Below, piece by piece: positions 52,784 to 61,051 of a stretch of 64,000 nucleotides of DNA. The notes below the pieces were generated by a model. The model searched no databases and had not been told where the DNA came from. It saw only the letters and a program-made list of their open reading frames with translations. Positions within the stretch are counted from its first letter, which is position 1, and every line of letters begins with the position of its first letter. Origin of the DNA: Acidobacteriota bacterium (GTDB lineage Bacteria; Acidobacteriota; Vicinamibacteria; Vicinamibacterales; SCN-69-37); the NCBI GenBank assembly GCA_016716905.1, contig JADJUS010000004.1, forward strand, positions 186,001 to 250,000, in the 5' to 3' direction. The position numbers were made by a program, and so were the translations under genes.

Positions 52784-55138
52784 ATGAAACTCAGATTCGT
52801 ATTCCCTGTAGCCGTCACGTTCGCCGTGGTCGCGCAGTGGTCGTTTAGTACACAAGCGCAGGGGCAGGATATAGCGGCGGCCTACGAACGGTCTGCCAGC
52901 TTTGGACGGCGCACCGACGGGCTGGTCGTCAACGTGCTCCAGACTACGGCCGTGACGTTGCCGTTCACCACATTCACGTTTGCCAATGGCATGCAGGCGA
53001 TTGAGTTTTCGATCGGCGGCGGCGCTGGTCGCGCAGGCGGCGGTGGTGGCGGCGGGCGGCAAGGTGGGGGCGCTGCCGTACCGCCAGTGCCGGCATGGCG
53101 CTGCACGCTGACCGACTACACCTGCACGCGTACGGCAGCCGCGGCGGCCCCACAGGCCGCGCAGGGTGCGGGCGGCGGCGGTGGAGGTGGCCGGGCCGGC
53201 GGCGCGGCCGGCGCGCAAGCCGAGGCCGTGCGCAATTCACCCGACGGCAAGTGGCAGGCGCTGATTCAGAACTTCAACATCTTTGTCCGGCCCATGGCCG
53301 CGCCCGGCGGGCAAGGTCAGGGCCAGGGTCAGGCGGGCAACCCGGCGCAGGCTGGCTTCATGCTCAGCACCGACGGGTCCGAGGGCAACGCGTACACGTT
53401 CAATTCACTGCGGTGGTCGCCTGATGGAAAGAAGATCGCGGTGTTTCGTCGGCGGCCCGGCTACGAACGACTCGTGCACTACGTCGAGTCGTCGCCTGCC
53501 GATCAGGTGCAGCCCAAACACTCGACGATGTTCTACCGAAAGCCGGGTGACGTTGTTGATTTCGATCACCCCGTGGTGTTCAACGTCGAGACCCGGCAGC
53601 AGATGTCAGGCGACCTGCAACTCTTTCCCAATCCGTACGCAAACTCACGCCTCGAATGGCGCGCCGACAGTCGTGCGGTGACCTTTGAAATACAACCAGC
53701 GTGGACATCAGATCTACCGCGTGGTTGAAATCGACGCGTCCACAGGCCGCGCGCGCACCATCATCGAAGAGGCGCCAAAGACCTTCGTCGATGCTCCGGC
53801 AAACGGTTCCGCGAGGACGTGGGCGACGGCAAGGAAATCATCTGGGCCTCGGAGCGAGATGGATGGAACCACCTCTACCTCTACGACGGCGTGACTGGTC
53901 AGGTGAAGAACCAGATTACGAAGGGCGAGTGGGTGGTTCGTGGCGTCACCACCGTGGACGCGGCAGCGCGCCAGATCTGGTTTACGGCCAGCGGCATGCA
54001 GGCGGGCAAGGATCCCTATCTCATTCACCACTACCGCGTGAACTTCGATGGCACAAGTCTGACGCCGCTGACTGACGCCGACGGCAACCACACGGTGACG
54101 TTCTCGGCCGACAAGCAGTTCTACGTGGACTCGTGGCAGCGGGTCGATTTGCCGCAGCAGTCCGTGCTCAGGCGCACGAGTGATCAGTCCGTAGTCATGG
54201 AATTGGAAAAGGGCGACGCGTCGGCCCTGCTCGCCACCGGCTGGCGGTATCCGGAGGTGTTCACCGCGAAGGCTCGCGATGGTGTGACTGACATCTGGGG
54301 CATCATCATCCGCCCAACCAACTTTGATCCGTCACGCAAGTACCCGGTGATCGAGAACATCTATGCAGGGCCCCAGGGGTCCTTTGTCCCCAAGACCTTC
54401 AGCACTCAGGCCGGCATGAACGCCATCGCCGAACTCGGGTTCATTGTGATCCAGGTGGACGGCATGGGCACGTCGAACCGATCAAAGGCCTTCCACGACA
54501 TGGCCTGGCGAAATCTCGGTGACGCGGGGTTCCCGGACCGCATCCTGTGGCACAAGGCCGTGGCCGCGAAGTATCCGGCCAACTACGACCTCACGCGCGT
54601 GGGCATCTATGGCACGTCCGCCGGTGGGCAGAATGCCGCCGGTGCGGTGCTGTTCCATCCTGAGTTCTACCACGTGGCGTATTCCAACTCGGGCTGTCAC
54701 GACAACCGCATGGACAAGATCTGGTGGAACGAGCAGTGGATGGGCTGGCCCATCGCCTCGCACTATGGCGCTTCGTCCAACGTTGACAACGCGCAGAACC
54801 TGAAGGGCCGGCTCATGTTGCTGGTGCCCGAGATGGACACAAACGTGGATCCCGCGTCGACGATGCAGGTGGCGAATGCGTTGATACGGGCGAACAAGAC
54901 GTTTGAGCTCGTGGTGGTGCCGGGGGCCAATCACGGCGCGGGCGGCGCGTTCAGCACGCGCAAGCGCAACGACTGGTTTGTGAAGCACCTGCTCGGGATC
55001 GATCCGCCAAACTGGAACATCACGGACCTGCCGGCGCCGGGCAACGGCGATGCGCACGAGGATGAAATCGACTACTTCGAGCTCGAGCGCGCCCCCTTTT
55101 TCCCGGACATCGATTATCCCCGCGCGGGAGGCCGCTAG
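52784..55138 (+). pseudogene. Dipeptidyl-peptidase IV-like serine peptidase (S9B) with two compensating frameshifts
   Basis: A secreted ~780-residue S9B peptidase. It has a signal peptide (residues 1-25) and Gly-rich low-complexity stretches near residues 80-160. Propeller blades with RWSPDGKKIAVFR follow, then the catalytic part with GIYGTSAGGQNAAGA (nucleophile Ser), VPEMDTNVDP (Asp) and GANHGAGG (His). An extra A in the AAA at 53688-53690 shifts the frame, and about one base is lost near 53790-53797, restoring it (intended FVD..GKRFREDVGDGKEIIW). As given, translation stops at 53728. It is probably intact if these are sequence errors. Confidence 0.8.
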
Positions 55139-55156
55139 AGCGCGTCAGTGCGATTT

Positions 55157-55393
55157 TCACCATGAAGCTCCATGAAGGTCCATGAAGACATGCATGATCT
55201 CAAGGGGCTGTCAGAAAGCGCGGCGTGAAGGGCCCGGCTACGCCGGGGCCGCAGGAGTGGAGGGAAGGCGCAAACGAACGCAGCGGTCGTTTTGCTCTCG
55301 GCTGTGTTCGTTTGTGCCTTCCCTCCACTCCTGTGTGCCGCCGAAGGCGGCACTTCACGCCGCGCCTTCATGGAGCTTCATGTTCTTCATGGT
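55157..55393. repeat. Nested ~235-bp imperfect palindrome
   Basis: Fills the 292-base gap between the DPP4-like gene and the STAS gene. Outer arms 55157-55178 and 55365-55389 carry CATGAAGCTCCATGAAGG and its complement. Inner arms 55218-55284 and 55301-55365, about 65 bases each, match well: GCGCGGCGTGAAG ... GGAGTGGAGGGAAGGCGCAA versus the complement of the right arm. The loop is 55285-55300. No gene is seen in it. It could be a non-autonomous mobile element, a stable terminator structure or a structured RNA. Confidence 0.7.
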
Positions 55394-55430
55394 GATCGCT
55401 CTGCCCATCACAGCGGCGACGGATCCAGCA

Positions 55431-55781
55431 CTACCCGAAGCTGCGCAGCGCTTCGTCTTCGTCGTGAAAGATCTCGAAGATCGTCTCGAGCTTGGTGATG
55501 TGCATCAGGCGGCCGGTGCGGGCCGTCAGGTTCAGCAGGTGCATGGCACCGCCGCGCCTTTTGACCGTCATGAACTTGCCGGCGAGCATGCCGATGCCGG
55601 CGCTGTCCATGCGGGTCACGTCTTTCATGTCAATCAGCAGCTGCACCCGGCCTTCGGCCACCAGGCGGTTGACATGATCCCGCAGCATGACGTCGCCTTC
55701 ATCGAGTTCGAGCCGGCCCTTGAGCCGGAGGATCGTCACATCAGCGACGCGTTGCTCCACGATTGTCATGGACGCTTCCAC
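55431..55781 (-). CDS. STAS-domain anti-anti-sigma factor (RsbV-like)
   Basis: A 116-residue STAS protein. VTILRLKGRLELDEGD, then LIDMKDVTRMDSAGIGMLAG carries the Ser phosphorylated by RsbW-type kinases. The GTG start has GGGAGGTGG just upstream. It lies 13 bases after the response-regulator/ATPase gene in the same direction, so kinase and antagonist are co-expressed. Expected role: a partner switch controlling a sigma factor or another effector. Confidence 0.88.
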   Translation of the reverse strand: MEASMTIVEQRVADVTILRLKGRLELDEGDVMLRDHVNRLVAEGRVQLLIDMKDVTRMDSAGIGMLAGKFMTVKRRGGAMHLLNLTARTGRLMHITKLETIFEIFHDEDEALRSFG

Positions 55782-55794
55782 GATCCACCTCCCG

Positions 55795-56655
55795 TCAATC
55801 GAGATACTTGATGAGAATCACTTCATTCCGCGCTTCGTTGTAGATCAATTCGTCCACGAGGGACCGGGTCATGGCCAGACCGAACCCGCCAGGCCTGATG
55901 CCCTTTTCCTCGCGCTCGGCAAAGTGTTTGAGTGGATCGCCGTCGGGATTCGAGATGGCCGCGTGTTTCAGCCGATCGATGTCAAAGCCCTTGCCCGGAT
56001 CCGAGATGCGATACAGGAGCATCCGTCTGGCGCGAACGCATGAAATCCTGACCGTCTTCGTGGTATCGAGTTTGCCGCCCCATTCAATGGCGTTCGTCAG
56101 CAACTCACGGAAGGCCTGGGCCACAGATTCCCGGATGGCTTCGGGAAGGTCGGCTTCCAGATGCATCACGAAGGACTGGATGCGGTCGGCCATTTCGAGC
56201 GAACACGGCGCGATGACTTCAAGCCACTCCGGCCGGGCCGACACCACTTCGATCGAGAGGGCCGCGTGTGGCGCCGTGGCCATGGCGCCGGCAATGATCG
56301 ACACCACCTCGTTGGGCGCGAAGGGTTTGCGCAAATAGCGATACGCCTGCCGACGCACCGCTTCGAGCAGCGTGGCCGACGTGTCGTCGGCCGTCATCAC
56401 GATCACGAGGGGCGGATTGGGCAGGGCGCGGGCGTGCGCCAGCATTTCCAGGCCGTTGATGCCGGGCAGCCCGAGATCGAGCAGGACGATATCGAAACCG
56501 CCTTGTTCGAGTTGGGCCAGGGCTTCAGGGCCATCGGCGGCTGACACCAGCGTATGTCCGACGTCGGTCAGGAGAGTGGAGAGCACGTGGCGCAACCCGC
56601 GGTCGTCATCGACGAGCAGGATGCGACGGCCGGTGGCAGGGGCGGTGACGGCCAT
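55795..56655 (-). CDS. Response regulator with RsbW-like ATPase output domain
   Basis: A 286-residue protein. A receiver domain (residues ~10-125) has the acidic pocket VDDDRG, phospho-Asp in VLLDLGLPGING, Thr in VMTADD and Lys in LRKPFAP. The C-terminal part (~150-285) is a HATPase_c domain of the anti-sigma/RsbW kind: FRELLTNAIEWGG (N box) and DPGKGFD (G1), then GFGLAMTRSLVDE (G2). Such fusions phosphorylate STAS antagonists, and the STAS gene follows. It diverges from a hybrid kinase 45 bases away, the likely phosphodonor. Confidence 0.88.
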   Translation of the reverse strand: MAVTAPATGRRILLVDDDRGLRHVLSTLLTDVGHTLVSAADGPEALAQLEQGGFDIVLLDLGLPGINGLEMLAHARALPNPPLVIVMTADDTSATLLEAVRRQAYRYLRKPFAPNEVVSIIAGAMATAPHAALSIEVVSARPEWLEVIAPCSLEMADRIQSFVMHLEADLPEAIRESVAQAFRELLTNAIEWGGKLDTTKTVRISCVRARRMLLYRISDPGKGFDIDRLKHAAISNPDGDPLKHFAEREEKGIRPGGFGLAMTRSLVDELIYNEARNEVILIKYLD

Positions 56656-56699
56656 GGTGTAGTTTAATGCTGACCTGCGACAACGCGTGAGGAGAGTGC

Positions 56700-59567
56700 A
56701 TGGATCGCGACCCGGCAGGCGCTCAGCAACAGGTGCTCTACGCAACCGCGAGGGCCCTGGCTGAATCCGAGACCCTGGAGCAGGCGGCGCCCCGCATGCT
56801 CGGGGCGATCTGCGAGGCCCTGGGCTGGCAGTACGGCGCCATCTGGGAAGTGGACCGCTCCAGGAACGTCCTGAGAAGCGTGGCCGTCTGGCACCCTCCG
56901 ACGCCGACGCTCCAGTCGTTCGCTGAAGCCACCATGCAGTCGCGGTTCGCACCAGGCATCGGCCTGCCGGGCCGCGTCTGGTCTGGCGCCGAGCCCGTCT
57001 GGATTCCGGACGTGACCCGAGACCCCAACTTCCCGCGCGCGCCATTCGCCGAACGGGCCGGGCTGCATGCCGCCTTTGCGTTACCGATCCTGCAAGGGAC
57101 GAACGTGCTGGGCGTGATGGAGTTCTTCGGCCGCGACATCGTCCAGCCTTCGTCAAGCCTGTTGGCGATGATGACCACCGTCTGCAGTCAGATTGCGCTC
57201 TACGTGCAGCGAAAATGGGCAGGGGACGAACTCGATCGATTCTTCCGGTTGTCACTGGATCTGTTTTGCGTCGCCACCTTCGATGGGTTCTTCGTGAGGG
57301 TCAACCCCGCATGGCAGACCGTGCTCGGTTATTCGGAAAGTGAACTGCGCGCGTCTCCATTCATGGACTTCGTGCATCCCGACGACTGGGCGTCCACCAC
57401 CGCGGTGATGTCGGGCCTGCTGACCGGCACGCAATTGATCGGCTTCGAAAACCGGTACCGCGCCAAGGACGGTTCGTACAAATGGCTGCAGTGGACGGCC
57501 GCACCATTCCAGACGCAGGGACTGATCTATGCGGTGGCGCGTGATGTGACCGACCGGAAGACCGCCGAAGATCGGATGGCGCAGCTGGTGGAGGATCTGA
57601 AGGTGGCGCGGGTCAGGGCGGAACAGGCCACCGTCGCCAAGAGCGAGTTCCTGGCCAACATGAGCCATGAGATCCGCACGCCGATGAACGCCATCATCGG
57701 CATGACCGACCTGACCCTGCAATCAAAACTGACTCCCGAGCAGCGCGGGTTCCTGCGCACCACGCGGGAGTCTGCAGAGGCGTTGCTCACCATCATCAAC
57801 GACATTCTCGATGTGTCGAAGATTGAAGCGCGCCGGCTGACCCTGGAACAGACGCCGTTCCGCCTCCGCGATGCGGTTGAAGACGGCGTCCGGCTTCTGG
57901 CGTCTCGAGCCAGCGAAAACGGATTGGAACTGGCATGTCGCATCGCGCCGGAAGTGCCGGATGCAGTGATTGGTGACGCCGGGCGTCTTCGCCAGGTCAT
58001 CCTCAACCTGGTGGGCAACGCGATCAAGTTCACCGATCACGGTGAGGTGGTGGTGGAGGTCGTCTTAGAGCATCAGACGGAAGACCGCGTGCGGTTGCGG
58101 TTTACCGTGCGGGACACGGGCATCGGCATCGCGCACGACAAACAGTGGGAGATCTTCGGCGCCTTCGTGCAGGGCGACGCGTCCACCACGCGCCGGTACG
58201 GTGGAACAGGGCTGGGGCTGACGATTTCTGCGCAGCTCGTGGAACTGATGGAAGGCCGGCTGTGGCTCGACAGCGAGCCGGGCAAAGGCAGCCAGTTTCA
58301 TTTCGTCGCGCAGTTCGGCATTCATCACGGCGCAGCCGAGGACGTGGCATTGCCGGCGGGAACCCTTCGCGACATCCGCACGCTTATCGTTGACGACAAC
58401 GCCACCAACCGGCTCATCCTCACCGAGATTCTCGGGGGGTGGCAGATGCCGGTGTCTGCGGCCGAGGGCGCGGCGAGCGCGCTGGACGCGCTGCGCACCG
58501 CTGCTGATAACGGGAGGCCCTTTCACCTTGTGATCACCGACGGCCTGATGCCCGGTGTGGACGGCTTCAAACTCGCGCAGCAGATTGGCCGCGATGCGCG
58601 GCTCAGCGGCATGAAGGTGATTCTGCTGACATCAGCTGGCGCGCAGGCATCCCGCCGGTCGGGAGGCGCGGCGTTTGTCGCGAGGCTCTCGAAACCTGTC
58701 AAACATTCCGACCTGCTCGACGCCATCGTCACCGCGTTTTCCGGGCCGGTGCCGAAGCGGCGCCGGCGATCGGACCAGGCATCAGCCGAAAAGACATCCC
58801 GTCCGCTGCGGGTGCTGGTGGCCGAAGACAATGTCACCAATCAGAAACTCATCACGGCGCTGCTCAGGCAACGGGGCCACCGTGTGTCGATGGTGGCCGA
58901 CGGGGCACTCGCCGTGGCGCGCGCCGGGAAGCAGCGGTTCGACATCATCCTCATGGACGTGCAGATGCCCGGGATGAGCGGGCTGGAGGCGACGGCGGCG
59001 ATTCGCGAGCACGAACGGACCACCGGCCGGCGCACGCCCATTGTGGCGCTCACGGCCAGTGCCATGGCCGGCGACCGTGAGGCCTGCCTGGCCGCCGGCA
59101 TGGACGCGTACGTCGCAAAGCCTCTGCGGCCCGACGATCTGTTCTCCACCATTGACGCGTTGTGCGCACCCACAGACGGGGCCAAACCCCCACCCCCGAC
59201 GCCCGCACCTGAGGCGCAGATGGTTCCCATGGTCAACCTCAAGACGCTTCTGGCCGGCTTCGGGGGCAACCGGCGTCTTGTGCAGGAAGTGGTGGACGTA
59301 TTTCTGGAGGACGCGCCGGCGATGCTCACGCGTCTCCGCGACGCCGCTCGCGCCAACGATGGTGCCGCCATCGCGGCCGCCGCCCACGCCATCAAGGGCT
59401 CGGCCGGACTTTTCTCACAGGGCGCCGCCTACGAAAGCGCCCGTCGCGTAGAGCAACTCGCGCGCTCGGGTGAGCTGGCGAAGGCGGAAGCCGCCTGCGC
59501 GGACATCGAAGCCGACGTATCGCAGCTCATGGCCGAACTGCGCCACCTCGATCTACACGAGGCATGA
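56700..59567 (+). CDS. Hybrid sensor histidine kinase (GAF-PAS-HisKA-HATPase-REC-REC-HPt)
   Basis: A 955-residue soluble kinase. Order: GAF (about 10-170), PAS/PAC (180-290), HisKA with His323 in MSHEIRTPMN, HATPase with N box NLVGNAIKFTD, G1 DTGIGIA and G2 YGGTGLGLTISAQLVELM. A first REC (IVDDNATN ... VITDGLMPGVDG), a second REC (VAEDNVTN ... ILMDVQMPGMSG) and a C-terminal HPt with His896 (AAHAIKGSAGLF) complete it. All relay residues are present, so it can run a full His-Asp-His-Asp relay. No membrane segments. It diverges from the response-regulator/ATPase gene, probable target of the HPt. Confidence 0.93.
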   Translation: MDRDPAGAQQQVLYATARALAESETLEQAAPRMLGAICEALGWQYGAIWEVDRSRNVLRSVAVWHPPTPTLQSFAEATMQSRFAPGIGLPGRVWSGAEPVWIPDVTRDPNFPRAPFAERAGLHAAFALPILQGTNVLGVMEFFGRDIVQPSSSLLAMMTTVCSQIALYVQRKWAGDELDRFFRLSLDLFCVATFDGFFVRVNPAWQTVLGYSESELRASPFMDFVHPDDWASTTAVMSGLLTGTQLIGFENRYRAKDGSYKWLQWTAAPFQTQGLIYAVARDVTDRKTAEDRMAQLVEDLKVARVRAEQATVAKSEFLANMSHEIRTPMNAIIGMTDLTLQSKLTPEQRGFLRTTRESAEALLTIINDILDVSKIEARRLTLEQTPFRLRDAVEDGVRLLASRASENGLELACRIAPEVPDAVIGDAGRLRQVILNLVGNAIKFTDHGEVVVEVVLEHQTEDRVRLRFTVRDTGIGIAHDKQWEIFGAFVQGDASTTRRYGGTGLGLTISAQLVELMEGRLWLDSEPGKGSQFHFVAQFGIHHGAAEDVALPAGTLRDIRTLIVDDNATNRLILTEILGGWQMPVSAAEGAASALDALRTAADNGRPFHLVITDGLMPGVDGFKLAQQIGRDARLSGMKVILLTSAGAQASRRSGGAAFVARLSKPVKHSDLLDAIVTAFSGPVPKRRRRSDQASAEKTSRPLRVLVAEDNVTNQKLITALLRQRGHRVSMVADGALAVARAGKQRFDIILMDVQMPGMSGLEATAAIREHERTTGRRTPIVALTASAMAGDREACLAAGMDAYVAKPLRPDDLFSTIDALCAPTDGAKPPPPTPAPEAQMVPMVNLKTLLAGFGGNRRLVQEVVDVFLEDAPAMLTRLRDAARANDGAAIAAAAHAIKGSAGLFSQGAAYESARRVEQLARSGELAKAEAACADIEADVSQLMAELRHLDLHEA

Positions 59568-59588
59568 AGGACTGAAGGGCCTGGTCCT

Positions 59589-59617
59589 CGTAGGGCGGCC
59601 TGGGTCTCAAGGCCGCC
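59589..59617. repeat. GTAGGGCGGCC-type palindromic repeat, half copy (copy 5)
   Basis: First hairpin only (CGTAGGGCGGCC ... GGCCGCC, loop TGGGTCTCAA), between the kinase gene and the convergent phosphatase gene. The arm change C to G is compensated (GGCGGCC/GGCCGCC). Confidence 0.75.
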
Positions 59618-59630
59618 TGGGGCGCTCTTC

Positions 59631-60575
59631 TCAGCGTGCGCTGATCACTTTAATCACCCTATCGTCGAGGATCTCCAGCACCTGCAACTCGCCGCCGTAG
59701 TAGCGCGAGATGCCGACGTCGATCGGCCAGACCTGCTCCTGGCATCGCGGCACGATCGTCGGGCGCACCGTGTGCGCCACCACCATGCGTCTGGCGCCGA
59801 GGATCGACAGCGATTCCTTCAGCATCGCGCAGGCCTCGTCTTCGGGGAAGGCCACGAAGTGACGACTCCACATCACCCCATCATCCGCACTCCCATCGTC
59901 GAGTCCCTGGGTGGCGAGGGGTTCGTCGGTGCGGCCCGACAGCCACGCGCGGACGTCGTCGTTGATCGCCGCGATGCCGTAGCGGGCCCACTGAGGAGTG
60001 ACGCCGCCGTGCGCGAAGATGGTGTCTCCGATGCGCAGCACCGCCGGAAACGCGGAGATCTGAATGGCGTACGGGCCGCCCGGCATGAAGGCCGCGCTTC
60101 GTGCACGTTCGTTGGCCGGGATGCGCGCCAGTCGCGGGTGGCGCAGGTTGAGGCCAGGAACAGCGTCGAAGGCCGCGAACGCGTCCGGGTTCACCCAGCG
60201 GTGGTCCGGCCGCACGGCGAAGACTTCGTGATTGCCGAGCAGGACGTGCACGACGCCGCCCGCGGCCTTGGCCTTGGCGCGCACGTCGAGGACAAAGTTC
60301 AGCACGGCGAGGTCGTCACTGCCGCGCCCGATCACATCGCCCATCTGGACGACGGTGAGGTCACCGCCGATCCAGGTGCCCGCCGCATCGGTGGCGCCGG
60401 CGAGTTGGAAGGCCTTCCGCGCAGCATCGATGTCGGCATGCAGGTCGCCGATGGCCACGAGCCTGCGCACCCGCGGTGCCTGCGCACTGGTATCCGCAGG
60501 CCAAAGCGCGCCCAGCGCGACGCTGAGCGAACACGCGATGACCAGCCATCCAGGGCGTCGCCGAACGTGGAACAT
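59631..60575 (-). CDS. Secreted calcineurin-like metallophosphatase
   Basis: A 314-residue exported phosphoesterase of the bacterial Ser/Thr-phosphatase-like (Shelphs-type) group. The signal peptide covers residues ~10-32 (ending DTSAQ). Metal motifs are GDLHADID, QMGDVIGRG (GDxxxRG) and LLGNHEVF, with late histidines in IFAHGG and VVAHT. The GNHEVFAVRPDHRWV spacing fits this group. The target is unknown; it could act on phosphoproteins or nucleotides in the periplasm. Converges on the histidine kinase. Confidence 0.87.
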   Translation of the reverse strand: MFHVRRRPGWLVIACSLSVALGALWPADTSAQAPRVRRLVAIGDLHADIDAARKAFQLAGATDAAGTWIGGDLTVVQMGDVIGRGSDDLAVLNFVLDVRAKAKAAGGVVHVLLGNHEVFAVRPDHRWVNPDAFAAFDAVPGLNLRHPRLARIPANERARSAAFMPGGPYAIQISAFPAVLRIGDTIFAHGGVTPQWARYGIAAINDDVRAWLSGRTDEPLATQGLDDGSADDGVMWSRHFVAFPEDEACAMLKESLSILGARRMVVAHTVRPTIVPRCQEQVWPIDVGISRYYGGELQVLEILDDRVIKVISAR

Positions 60576-60611
60576 GCGGTGGAGGGTGATGAAGGCGATT
60601 ATAGGATCAGT

Positions 60612-60729
60612 CCGCCTTCGCTAACCGTGCGCTACGCGCACAGCTACGGCGGGACAACCTTCGCGGAGCGCTCGTTTGGCTCGCCAGCCGTAGCTGCGAG
60701 CGTAGCGAGCGTTTGGCGAAGGCTGGCGG
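60612..60729. repeat. Palindromic repeat pair, CCGCC-type family, reaching tRNA-Ser 3' end
   Basis: Copy a, 60612-60652 (CCGCCTTCGCTAACC ... CAGCTACGGCGG), and copy b, 60681-60729 (TCGCCAGCCGTAGCTGCGAG ... GCGAAGGCTGGCGGA). Copy b ends inside the 3' end of tRNA-Ser(GGA), read on the minus strand, the same relation seen at tRNA-Ser(CGA). Confidence 0.8.
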
Positions 60730-60811
60730 AGAGAGGGATTCGAACCCTCGGTAGAGTTTCCCCTACACACGCTTTCCAAGCGTGCTCCTTCAACCACTCG
60801 GACATCTCTCC
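60724..60811 (-). tRNA. tRNA-Ser (anticodon GGA)
   Basis: 88 nt on the minus strand with CCA encoded. Acceptor stem GGAGAGA/TCTCTCC, anticodon stem CACGC/GCGTG with loop TTGGAAA (GGA, reads UCC/UCU), long variable arm and GGTTCGAATCC. The palindromic repeat starts at its 3' CCA. Confidence 0.96.
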
Positions 60812-60904
60812 GTTCGAAGTGGACCAGTCAGTTTACCGTACGCCAGCACCGAGCACCCAGCACTCCAGCACGCAGCACAGTCGTCTCTGCTAAACTCAGA
60901 AGAC

Positions 60905-61038
60905 CCGCACGCGCCGGACCGCGGTCCGGAACCTGTGCAAGTTCAGCCGACGAACCGCGTCAGGGCCGGAAGGCAGCAGCGCTCAGTCGATCCTGTGCTG
61001 TGCCGCAGGCCCTCCGGGCCGCGGTCGGGCGCATGCGG
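60905..61038 (+). ncRNA. ffs: Signal recognition particle RNA (small bacterial 4.5S type)
   Basis: Conserved core GTCAGGGCCGGAAGGCAGCAG at 60959-60979 has the GGAA tetraloop and the asymmetric loop that binds Ffh. Flanking sequences pair into a long stem: CCGCA / TGCGG at the outside and GCGCCGGACCGCGG with CCGCGGTCGGGCGC inside. Ends are estimated from this pairing. It sits 13 bases before dnaX, a common arrangement (ffs-dnaX-ybaB-recR). Confidence 0.9.
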
Positions 61039-61051
61039 CAGTACTTTCCCA

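Noticed and set aside
56656..56699. Riboswitch or long leader between divergent regulators
   Set aside because: Only 44 bases are available and no structured motif is visible.
60782..61051. 90-codon N-terminal extension of DnaX
   Set aside because: It would run through the SRP RNA and has no family similarity; MSHIALARKWRP at 61052 is the usual DnaX start.
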